Origin: Myxococcales bacterium
GTDB lineage: Bacteria; Myxococcota_A; Polyangia; Polyangiales; Polyangiaceae
Assembly (NCBI GenBank): GCA_016212965.1
Contig: JACRDA010000442.1
Location: forward strand, 1-46,700
Direction of reading: 5' to 3'
Length of the DNA stretch: 46,700 nt
The position numbers and the translations under genes were made by a program. A model generated the notes under the pieces. It saw only the letters and a program-made list of their open reading frames with translations. It did not search any database and had not been told where the DNA came from. Of the stretch, positions 39,756 through 46,700 are shown one piece after another. The stretch's first letter is position 1. Each line of letters opens with the position of its first letter.

Positions 39756-40781
39756 TCACGCCTCGGCGGGCGCGAGCCCGAGCAGGCGCGCGGCATTGTG
39801 GTACTGCACGTCGCGGCGCAGCGCCTCGGCCCCTTCGGTCGCGATGAAGAGCTTCGCGAGCGGCATCGCCAGGTGATAGAAGGGCCAGTCGCTGCCGACC
39901 ATGACGCGGCGCGGGTCGACCTTCTCGAGGATGGTGCGCACCCCCGAGAGCGACTGCGAGGCGATCTCGAGCCACACATTGTCGTAGCGGCGCGCCAGCT
40001 CGATCCCCGCCTCGAGCTGCAGCGCGCCGGAATGCCCGAGCACGAAGGTCGTCTCGGGGTTCTTCTCGATCGCCGCCCGGTAGTGCTCGACCTGGGTGAG
40101 CCAGCGCCCGAGCGCGGGCTCGATGCCGACGGGCCCGCAGTGCCAGAGCACCGGCAGGCCGCGGCGCCCGCAGGCGCGGTAGATGCGCAGGGCGAGCGGG
40201 CCGCTCGGGTGGAACAGCTGCATGGCCGGGTGGAGCTTCACGCCGCGGATGCCGAGCGCGAGCTGGCGGTCGAGCGCTCCCTCGAGGTCGGCGACGAGCG
40301 GGTGCAAGGAGCCGAAGAGCACGAGCTCGTCGTGGCCGCGAGCCGCCTCGGCCCACTGCCGCGTGTTGTCGGAGATGAGCGGCAGATCGATCGCCAAGAG
40401 GACGGCGCCCACGACGCCGAGGCGCTTCATCTCGCCGAGCAGGTTCGGCGCGGTGTGCGTGCGGCGCATGCCCCCGGCCGTGAGGCTCTTCAGCGTGAGG
40501 TCCCGGCCGAGCGTGGCGAGCTCGGCGGGCGAGAAGTTGCGGTTGGCGTACACCTCGAGGTCGAGGGGGCTCGTGACCGGCAGGTAGTGCTCGGTCGCCG
40601 GCCAGCGGCGCGCGAGGTCGATGCGCGACGGCAACACGAACGACATGCCGAGGTGGGTGTGCACGTCGATGCTCGGGCCGAGCGCCGGGTCCGCGAGGGC
40701 GAGCTCGCCGTCGACGAGCTCGAACCACGGCAAGCGCGCCAGCTCGAGGGTGCTCGCGAAACGCGTCGGGTAGCTCGCCAT
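39756..40781 (-). CDS. Amidohydrolase-2 family metal-dependent hydrolase
   Basis: A 341-residue TIM-barrel enzyme with a full ligand set: HxH in IDVHTHLG, histidines in VLWHCG and VLGHSG, and the catalytic Asp in MVGSDWPFYH. RGVKLHPAMQLF holds a Lys/His pair on a central strand. The substrate (decarboxylation or hydrolysis of a carboxylate or lactone) cannot be inferred. An extra ~45-residue segment after the HxH strand (PSRIDLARRWPATEHYLPVTSP) is longer than in simple ACMSD proteins. It lies 50 nt after the PI-PLC-like gene. Confidence 0.88.
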   Translation of the reverse strand: MASYPTRFASTLELARLPWFELVDGELALADPALGPSIDVHTHLGMSFVLPSRIDLARRWPATEHYLPVTSPLDLEVYANRNFSPAELATLGRDLTLKSLTAGGMRRTHTAPNLLGEMKRLGVVGAVLLAIDLPLISDNTRQWAEAARGHDELVLFGSLHPLVADLEGALDRQLALGIRGVKLHPAMQLFHPSGPLALRIYRACGRRGLPVLWHCGPVGIEPALGRWLTQVEHYRAAIEKNPETTFVLGHSGALQLEAGIELARRYDNVWLEIASQSLSGVRTILEKVDPRRVMVGSDWPFYHLAMPLAKLFIATEGAEALRRDVQYHNAARLLGLAPAEA

Positions 40782-40827
40782 GGCCGAAGAGCGTAGGGGC
40801 CCGCGCCCGAAAACGCGAGCGCGAGCC

Positions 40828-40839
40828 GCCCCTAGGGGC
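40828..40839. terminator. 12-bp palindrome at the PI-PLC-like gene stop
   Basis: GCCCCTAGGGGC is a perfect palindrome centred on the TAG stop of the PI-PLC-like gene (40834-40832). It may attenuate transcription into the amidohydrolase gene. Confidence 0.25.
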
Positions 40840-41914
40840 CGACGAAGGCGGGGTCCTCGAGGGCCTCGGAGGTGCACCCGGCCGGCGCCGTCACGGGGTT
40901 GCAGCGCGTCGGCGTGCCGCCCGGGATGGTCACGGAGTAGGCCACGCCCGGGACCTCGACGGGAAAGTCGGTGCTCACGAACTGCGCGCCGCTCGCGAGC
41001 GCCGCCTCGCGCCGGGTGGTGTCGCCCGCCAGGGGCTCGACGACGTCGCCGTCGGCGCGCGTGCGCACGAGCAGGTGGGCGGAGAGAGCGGCCGCGATGG
41101 CGCTGGCCTCGGCGACCGGGTCGTTCAGCACGGCATAGCCCGCGTAGGGGACGCCCGGTTCGCTGTTCGGGAAGATGAGGCGCCCGGCGAGATCGCCGCC
41201 GCCGTGGGTGTAGGCGTCGCGGAATTCCCCCGCGTCGTCGAGCGTGAAGAGGATCTTGCCCCGCAGCTCGCCGAGCGTCGGCCAGCCGTCGGTCGCTAGC
41301 GCCTCGGGCAGGCTCGCGTGCGCCCCCTGCACGAGCGCGGGCGTCACGATGCGCCCGACGGGCCACACCGAGAGGATCGCGGCGTGCAGCGCGGCGAAGT
41401 AGCCCTCGAAGTCGGCCTGGGTGCCGTCCTTGCTCTCGAGGTGGACCGCGAGCGGATGGTGCGCCCGGTGGCCGTCGGACCAGCTCTTCAGCGCCTGCAG
41501 GCAGTCCGTGAACTGCCGGCAGGTCGTCTGCTCGTCGACGATCGGCAGGTGGTAGACGACGAAGGAGTCCGTCGCCGCGTCGCGCCGCACGTCGATCTCG
41601 ACGTGGCGCACGCCCTGCAGAGCGAGCTGCTCGCCGAGCGGAGCGTGGCTGTAGTGCCAGGCCTCGAGCGTGTTGCCGGGCGTCTCCACGTGGTAGCTGT
41701 TGTGGGTCGATTTCGCCTGCAGGTGCTCGAAGCGCAGCACGTCGTCGAGCGGGTAGGGGTACGTCGGCTGCACGTCGACGGGCGGCGGCTCCTCGGTGGC
41801 GTCGCCGCGGTCGCAGGCCGCCGGGCCGCCGAGGCAGAGCGCCAGCGCCGCCGCGGCTCCGAGCGCCCGTCGAACGCGCGTGTCGCAGAGGGCTCGGGCT
41901 CCGACGTCTCGCAT
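40832..41914 (-). CDS. Lipoprotein with Ca2+-dependent PI-specific phospholipase C-like domain
   Basis: A 360-residue protein with signal peptide and lipobox (PAAC, Cys34). The PLC-like TIM-barrel shows AKSTHNSYH (His71, Asn72), RHVEIDVRRD (Glu106, Asp108) and VVYHLP (His122), the arrangement of two catalytic histidines and acidic Ca ligands of Ca2+-dependent PI-PLC-like proteins. A later LHLESKD-type strand reads LAVHLESKDG. It probably hydrolyses glycerophospho-lipid or phosphoinositol headgroups at the surface. The substrate is uncertain because these lipids are not universal in bacteria, though some myxobacteria make inositol lipids. It starts 7 nt after the DegT-family gene. Confidence 0.82.
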   Translation of the reverse strand: MRDVGARALCDTRVRRALGAAAALALCLGGPAACDRGDATEEPPPVDVQPTYPYPLDDVLRFEHLQAKSTHNSYHVETPGNTLEAWHYSHAPLGEQLALQGVRHVEIDVRRDAATDSFVVYHLPIVDEQTTCRQFTDCLQALKSWSDGHRAHHPLAVHLESKDGTQADFEGYFAALHAAILSVWPVGRIVTPALVQGAHASLPEALATDGWPTLGELRGKILFTLDDAGEFRDAYTHGGGDLAGRLIFPNSEPGVPYAGYAVLNDPVAEASAIAAALSAHLLVRTRADGDVVEPLAGDTTRREAALASGAQFVSTDFPVEVPGVAYSVTIPGGTPTRCNPVTAPAGCTSEALEDPAFVGP

Positions 41915-41921
41915 CGAGCGA

Positions 41922-43079
41922 TCATGCCACGGGTCGGGTCGAGCCCGCGCTGCCGTCGAGCACGCGTGCGAGCGTGCGGGCGGCCCGGCGCACGTCCGGC
42001 TCGGACAGACCGCAGCCGCTCGGCAGGTTGAGCCCGCGCGCGCCGAGGCGACGGGCGACCGGGCAGTCGTCCGCGCCGCGGCCGACCTTGCGGTAGTGCG
42101 CGAGGTGCGGCAGCTCGCTCATGGGCACGAAGAAGGGCCGGTTGTCGACGCCGGCCGCGCGGAGCTCCGCGGCCACGCCGTCGCGGCTCGCCGCCGCGCG
42201 CGCGCCGAGCACGACGCTCGTCATCCAGTAGACGTTGCGCGCGCCGGGGCGCTCGACGTTGAGCTCGAGGTCGGTGCGCGCGCCGAGCTCCTCGCGGTAC
42301 CAGCCGAAGATGCGCCGCTTCTGCGCGATGAAGTCCGCGGCCTGCTCGAGCTGCGCCACGCCGAGCGCGGCCTGCAGGTTCGTCATGCGGTAGTTCCACG
42401 CGAGCTCGGTGTGGAAGTAGCGCCGCTCGGGTCGCATGCCGTGGTCCTTCAGCAGGCGCAGGCGCGCGGCGAGCGCGTCGTCGTCGGTCGTGACCATGCC
42501 GCCCTCGCCGGTCGTCAGGATCTTGTTGCCGTAGAACGAGAAGGTGGCGACGCGACCGAGCGCGCCGACGACCCGTCCGCCCAGCGTCGCGCCGTGTGCC
42601 TCGGCCGCGTCCTCGACGAGCGCCACCCCGGCCGCGCTCGCGAGGCGGCCGAGCGCGTCCATGTCGGCCGGGTGCCCGTAGAGGTGCACCGGCACGATGG
42701 CGCGCGTCTTCGGGCCGAGCGCGCGCTCCACGGCCACCGGATCGAGGCACCAGGTGTCGGGCTCGACGTCGGCGAAGACCGGCGTCGCGCCGGCCGCGAG
42801 CGCCGCGTGGGCGGTGGCGACGAAGGTGAGGTCCGGCACGATCACCTCGTCGCCGGGCCCGATGCCGAGTGCGGCGAACGCGAGGTGCAGCGCCACGGTA
42901 CCGTTGGCGACCGCGATCGCGTGGCGCGTGCCGCAGAGCGCGGCGAAGTCGCGCTCGAAGCGCTCGATGTACGGCCCGATGCTGCTCACCCAGCCGGAGC
43001 GCACGGCGTCGGTCACGTAGGCGATCTCGCGCTCGCCGATGACGGGCGCCGCGACGGGGATGAACGGGAGGTCGGTCAT
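41922..43079 (-). CDS. DegT/DnrJ/EryC1 family sugar aminotransferase
   Basis: A 385-residue PLP enzyme related to GDP-perosamine synthase and similar nucleotide-sugar aminotransferases. Features: VRSGWVSSIGPYIERFE, ANGTVALHLAFAALGIGPGDEV, VHLYGHPADMDAL, EDAAEAHGA and the PLP lysine in SFYGNKILTTGEGG. It installs an amino group on a keto-sugar for polysaccharide or glycolipid synthesis, but no nucleotidyl-transferase or glycosyltransferase is present here. It is first in a four-gene minus-strand run, divergent from an MFS exporter gene (116-nt spacer). Confidence 0.92.
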   Translation of the reverse strand: MTDLPFIPVAAPVIGEREIAYVTDAVRSGWVSSIGPYIERFERDFAALCGTRHAIAVANGTVALHLAFAALGIGPGDEVIVPDLTFVATAHAALAAGATPVFADVEPDTWCLDPVAVERALGPKTRAIVPVHLYGHPADMDALGRLASAAGVALVEDAAEAHGATLGGRVVGALGRVATFSFYGNKILTTGEGGMVTTDDDALAARLRLLKDHGMRPERRYFHTELAWNYRMTNLQAALGVAQLEQAADFIAQKRRIFGWYREELGARTDLELNVERPGARNVYWMTSVVLGARAAASRDGVAAELRAAGVDNRPFFVPMSELPHLAHYRKVGRGADDCPVARRLGARGLNLPSGCGLSEPDVRRAARTLARVLDGSAGSTRPVA

Positions 43080-43195
43080 GGCGGCTCGGCGCGCTCGGGA
43101 CGGTCCCGCGCACCCTGGCGGCGTGCTAACACGCCTGCCCCGGGCGCGCACGGGCGCGCCTTCGCCCGCTCCGCCTCGCCGCCCCGCCGCCCCGC

Positions 43196-44647
43196 ATGCG
43201 CCCCACGCACCGACCGCTGACCGTCGCCGCGCTCGTGCTGACGATGTTCATGGCGGCCGTCGAGGCGACCGTGGTCGGCACGGCGATGCCGACCGTGGTG
43301 GCGGAGCTCGGAGGGCTGACGCTCTACGGCTGGGTCGGGTCGGCGTACCTGCTCGCCTCGACCGTGTCGGTGCCGCTCTACGGCAAGCTCGCCGATCTCT
43401 ACGGTCGCAAGCCGTTGCTCGTCGGAGCGGTGCTCCTGTTCCTCGCGGGCTCGGCGGCCTGCGGGCTCGCGCCTTCGATCGAGGCGCTCGTCGTGGCGCG
43501 CGCCATCCAGGGCTTGGGCGCCGGCGGCATGCAGCCCATCACCCTCACCATCGTGGGGGACCTGTTCACCATCGAGCAGCGCGGCCGGCTGCAGGGCCTC
43601 TTCGGCTCCGTGTGGGCCATCGCCGGCATCACCGGGCCGCTGCTCGGCGGACTGCTCGTGCGCGCGGCGTCCTGGCGCTGGGTCTTCCTCGTGAACCTGC
43701 CCTTCGGCGCGGCGGCGCTCGTCGCCCTCGTCGCCGCCTACCACGAGCGCGGCGCGCCGCGCGCGCGGCCCGCCATCGACTGGGCCGGCGCCACGACGCT
43801 CACGCTGGCGGGGATCCTGCTGCTCCTCGGGGCGGGCGGCACCTGGATCGCGCTGCCCTTCGGCCTCGTCGCCGTCGGGGCGTTCGTCCTCGTCGAGCGC
43901 CGCGCACGCGAGCCGGTCCTCTCCCTCGCGCTGCTCGCGCGCCGCCCCATCGCCGTCTCCTTCGTGGCCTCGACGCTGCTCGGGGCGAGCATGATGGGCA
44001 TCCTCATCTACGTGCCGCTCTACGCTCAGGGCGTGCTCGGGCGGACGCCGACCGGCGCCGGAACGCTCGTTGCGCCCATGCTCGTCGGCTGGCCCATCGC
44101 CTCCACGCTCGCGGGGCGGCGGCTCGCCCGCACCGGGTTTCGCGCGCCCATCTGGCTCGGCAGCGGCATCATCGCCGTGACGCTCGTCGCGCTCGCCTGG
44201 GCGCTCGCGCCGGGCACGCCCCCGCTGCTGCTGCAGGCCATCCTCTTCGCGTACGGGCTCGGGATGGGCTTCGCCAACACCTCGCTCATCGTCGCCGTGC
44301 AGTCGAGCGTGGGCTGGAGCGAGCGCGGCGTGGCGACCGCGACGAGCATGCTGTCGCGCTCCATGGGCGGTGCGTTCGGCGTCGGCGCGCTCGGGGGCGT
44401 GCTCGCGCACCTGCTCGGCGAGTCGCTGTCGCCCGAGCGGGTCTCGCTCTTGCTCGATCCGACGCGCCGCGCGCAGGCCCTCGCCGAGCCCGGGCTCGCC
44501 TCCAGCCTGGCGACCGGGCTCGCGCCGCTCTTCTGGGCGACCGCGGCGCTCGGCCTCGCCAACGCCGTGGTCGTCGGCTTCTGGCCGGCGCGGATCGACA
44601 ACCCCGACGCGGAGCGCGTCGTCGTGACGCCGAGGGCAGGCGCCTAG
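43196..44647 (+). CDS. MFS transporter (DHA2/EmrB-QacA type)
   Basis: A 483-residue multi-spanning membrane protein, predicted 14 TM helices. Conserved loop motif A is GKLADLYGRKPLL, motif C is WAIAGITGPLLGGLL, and the first helix carries FMAAVEATVVGTAMPTV, typical of proton-driven drug exporters of the DHA2 family. Arg/Gly-rich cytosolic loop near residue 180 separates the halves. The substrate is unknown. It is probably monocistronic and divergent from the DegT-family gene. The 45-nt spacer to the convergent HEAT-cyclophilin gene holds only a weak hairpin (GGTGC/GCACC). Confidence 0.9.
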   Translation: MRPTHRPLTVAALVLTMFMAAVEATVVGTAMPTVVAELGGLTLYGWVGSAYLLASTVSVPLYGKLADLYGRKPLLVGAVLLFLAGSAACGLAPSIEALVVARAIQGLGAGGMQPITLTIVGDLFTIEQRGRLQGLFGSVWAIAGITGPLLGGLLVRAASWRWVFLVNLPFGAAALVALVAAYHERGAPRARPAIDWAGATTLTLAGILLLLGAGGTWIALPFGLVAVGAFVLVERRAREPVLSLALLARRPIAVSFVASTLLGASMMGILIYVPLYAQGVLGRTPTGAGTLVAPMLVGWPIASTLAGRRLARTGFRAPIWLGSGIIAVTLVALAWALAPGTPPLLLQAILFAYGLGMGFANTSLIVAVQSSVGWSERGVATATSMLSRSMGGAFGVGALGGVLAHLLGESLSPERVSLLLDPTRRAQALAEPGLASSLATGLAPLFWATAALGLANAVVVGFWPARIDNPDAERVVVTPRAGA

Positions 44648-44692
44648 CGGACCCGGTGCGAGGGAGCTGCACCCGCAGCCCCGCCGCCTCGC

Positions 44693-46700
44693 TCACGGCC
44701 CCTCCACGCGGGCCGCGCCGATGCGGTCGCCCTCGGCGAGCGCCGACCAGGGGCCGGCGGCGCGCCCGAGCCAGGCGTAGCGACCGTCGAGGTGGGGGTA
44801 GAGCGCGTGGGTCACGAAGAACTGGCTTCCGCCCGTGTCGCGGCCCGCGAGCGCGATCCCCACCGACCCGGCCTCGAATGGCATCGGCGTGGTCTCGCAA
44901 CGCAGCGGAGGGAGCGGAGCGCCGCCGTAGCCGTCCGCCGTCGGCGAGCCGAGCTGGCTCACGAAGCCCGGCACCACGCGGTGCACCACGATGTCGTCGA
45001 AGAAGCCGCTGCGTGCGAGATCGGCGAGGCGCGTCACGGCGACGGGTGCGAGGCTCGGATCGAGCTCGAGGACGAGCTCGCCCACGTCGCTCGCGAAGCG
45101 GATGCGCACCGGCGCCGCAAGCAGGTGCTCGCGCTCGGGCGCGCGCGGTCCCGGGCCGGCTGCGGCGTCGCAGGCGACCGGCGTGCGGCTGCCGTCGAGC
45201 GCCGCGAGCGCCTGGCCGGCGTGCTCGCGGACCGAGGGGTACGGCGAGCGACAGTGGGTCGCGAGCGCGTTGCGCGTCGCCACGAGGCCGAGCGCGCCGG
45301 CGGCGTCGATGGCGGTGCCGAGGGCCTCGAGATCGGCGTCCGTCGCCGCGAGGCGCTCGGCGAGCGCCGCCGCGATGTCGGGGTGGACGGGCGTCTCGGC
45401 GGGCGGCGGCTTCTTCTTCTTCGGCGGCGCGACGCGCGCGCGCGTCGGCTCCTTGGCGAGCACCTCGGCGGCGGTCGCCTGCAGACCCGGCTCCTTGGCG
45501 CGCAGCGCCGCGGCCAGCACCTCGGCCGCATCGTCGAGCTCCGGATGATCCGCGACGAGCGCGACCGCGGCCTCGCGCGCGCGGAGCTCGCCCTCGAGCG
45601 CGAAGTGGCGCCACGTCGCGTGCCGCGCGCCCTTCAGCTCGGCGCCCGCGATGCCGAGCGCCTCGACGACGTGCCTCTGGCCGATCCAGCCCTGGCCCGC
45701 GGCGCTCGACGCGAGGTCGCACTTCTGCAGCGCCTCGTCCGCGTAGTTGCGCTCGGCGAGGAGCTTCGCGGCGCTGCAGCGCAGCCACGAGACGCGGCGG
45801 CGCACGGCCTCGGTCGCGTCCTTCGGCGCCTCGAGCCGTGCGAGCGCGCCGAGGGTCGGGCGCGCTTCGCCGATCTCGCCCATGGACTCGAGCACGGCGA
45901 GCAGCACCCCGAAGGGCTCGGCCACGAGCTCGTTCGCCGGCGCGGCGTCGAGCGCCTTCGGTGCGAGCGCTCCGAGCGCACGGGCGAGCGCCTTCTGCCC
46001 CTCGCGCCCGAGGCGCTTCAGCGCCCGCGCGGCGTCGGCGCGCTCGACGGGGGTGAAGCGCTCCGGCGTGCGCAACACCTCCTCGAGGGAGGCCACGGCG
46101 CCGTCCTCGACGCGCCCGAGCGCACGCACCGCGAACACCCGCGCCGGACCCGCCTGGCCGAGGCGCGCCCTGGCGACCTCGAGCGTGCGCGGCGTGACGC
46201 TCGGCGGCAGCGTCTTGACCCGCCCGAGGGCGTAGAGCGCCTCGGGCAGGGGGTCGTGGGCGGCATCGCCCGCCGCGAGGTTGAGCAGCGTGACGTAGGT
46301 GTCCTCGCGCAGCTTCTCGCGCGCGGTCGCGACGTCGCCGAGCGCGTAGGCCGCGTCGATGGCGACGCGCGCGTCGGCCGTCCACGCGGCGAGCACGGTC
46401 TCGCTCTCCTCGGCCGCGCAGGCGCCGATGGCGCGCACCACCGCGCGCGTGGCGTCGAGTCGCCCCCGGTTCTTCACCGGTGCGCCCGTCGGGCCCGCGC
46501 TCGCCCCGAGCCGCGCGGCCCCGGCCGAGACGAGGGCCCGCACCGTCTTGTCGCGCTCGCCTTCGCAGGCGAAGCCGAGCCCGTAGGCCGCCCAGGCCAC
46601 GACCTCGTCGTCCTCGTCGACCAGGGCGCGCAGCAGGCCGGGCCGCGCGCCGGCGCCGCCGATGCGGGCGAGCGCCCGAGCGGCCGCGCGCCGCACGCGC
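44693..46700 (-). CDS. HEAT-like repeat protein with C-terminal cyclophilin (PPIase) domain, partial
   Basis: The frame runs off the right edge, so the N-terminus and any signal peptide are missing; about 668 residues are visible. Most of it (up to about residue 520) is made of HEAT/PBS-like helical repeats (ARALARIGGAGARPGLLRALVDEDDEVVAWAAYGLG; LDDAAEVLAAALRA). The last ~150 residues are a cyclophilin-type peptidyl-prolyl isomerase: DVGELVLELDPSLAPVAV, FFDDIVVHRVVPGFVSQLGSP, GSVGIALAGRDTGGSQFFVTH, HLDGRYAWLG. A KKKKPPPAE linker falls between repeats. A large envelope or periplasmic folding factor is plausible. Confidence 0.88.
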   Translation of the reverse strand, partial: RVRRAAARALARIGGAGARPGLLRALVDEDDEVVAWAAYGLGFACEGERDKTVRALVSAGAARLGASAGPTGAPVKNRGRLDATRAVVRAIGACAAEESETVLAAWTADARVAIDAAYALGDVATAREKLREDTYVTLLNLAAGDAAHDPLPEALYALGRVKTLPPSVTPRTLEVARARLGQAGPARVFAVRALGRVEDGAVASLEEVLRTPERFTPVERADAARALKRLGREGQKALARALGALAPKALDAAPANELVAEPFGVLLAVLESMGEIGEARPTLGALARLEAPKDATEAVRRRVSWLRCSAAKLLAERNYADEALQKCDLASSAAGQGWIGQRHVVEALGIAGAELKGARHATWRHFALEGELRAREAAVALVADHPELDDAAEVLAAALRAKEPGLQATAAEVLAKEPTRARVAPPKKKKPPPAETPVHPDIAAALAERLAATDADLEALGTAIDAAGALGLVATRNALATHCRSPYPSVREHAGQALAALDGSRTPVACDAAAGPGPRAPEREHLLAAPVRIRFASDVGELVLELDPSLAPVAVTRLADLARSGFFDDIVVHRVVPGFVSQLGSPTADGYGGAPLPPLRCETTPMPFEAGSVGIALAGRDTGGSQFFVTHALYPHLDGRYAWLGRAAGPWSALAEGDRIGAARVEGP

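Noticed and set aside
1..46700. CRISPR arrays, insertion sequences, integrases, phage genes
   Set aside because: No regularly spaced repeats, transposase or integrase motifs, or terminal inverted repeats were seen. The tRNA-Ser has no adjacent integrase or duplicated 3' end.

Overview
The window is very GC-rich bacterial chromosome (visibly around 70% G+C, not computed). Its content suggests a myxobacterium or close relative (Myxococcota): many short secreted lipoproteins with Ser/Thr/Pro/Gly-rich linkers, Hanks-type Ser/Thr kinases with accessory domains, a kinase carrying an iron-oxygen-sensor-like domain, a hybrid histidine kinase, a cyclophilin fused to HEAT-like repeats, and a 2-oxoacid:ferredoxin oxidoreductase. 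The taxon is inferred from gene content only. No insertion sequence, prophage or CRISPR array was seen.

Layout. 1-4235: lipoproteins, a Spy/CpxP-like protein, tRNA-Ser(GCU), and rpe overlapping a HExxH metalloprotease-like lipoprotein. 4416-7464: GNAT acetyltransferase, lone cNMP-type domain, lipoprotein, membrane-anchored J-domain protein, HNH nuclease. 7529-10227: the complete AmmeMemoRadiSam trio (amrS divergent from amrB-amrA). 10228-11317: about 1.1 kb without a credible gene, holding two identical, near-perfect parS-like 16-mers. 11318-17147: bioD, then a minus-strand run of methyltransferase, true pseudokinase, two-TM protein, DUF4336-like protein, amidohydrolase and a papain-like lipoprotein. 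17148-20672: a sigma-54-like promoter, korA-korB, a ferritin-like diiron protein and a strong hairpin. 20737-23326: rhomboid protease and a membrane protein.

23499-29866 is a tightly packed signalling operon: Ser/Thr kinase, response regulator, two tandem paralogous small proteins, a cytosolic hybrid histidine kinase with HAMP-like repeats, and an AidB-type acyl-CoA dehydrogenase. All junctions overlap or are at most 12 nt apart. 29904-33457: Sel1-like lipoprotein, lipid-anchored rhodanese, and an Lrp/AsnC regulator-aminotransferase pair with a perfect operator-like palindrome. 33458-35028: an A+T-rich regulatory patch and a Fic protein with an altered catalytic motif. 35038-37290: a zinc-ribbon/Ser-Thr kinase/ODP-type metallo-beta-lactamase fusion. 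37476-46700: two lipoproteins (one with 20 consecutive prolines), methyltransferase, amidohydrolase, PI-PLC-like lipoprotein, DegT-family aminotransferase, MFS exporter, and a partial HEAT-cyclophilin gene running off the right edge.

The strongest candidates for new biology are the 23.5-29.9 kb signalling operon, the kinase-ODP fusion, and the parS-like pair in the non-coding block. All functions are read from motifs by eye; no database search was possible.
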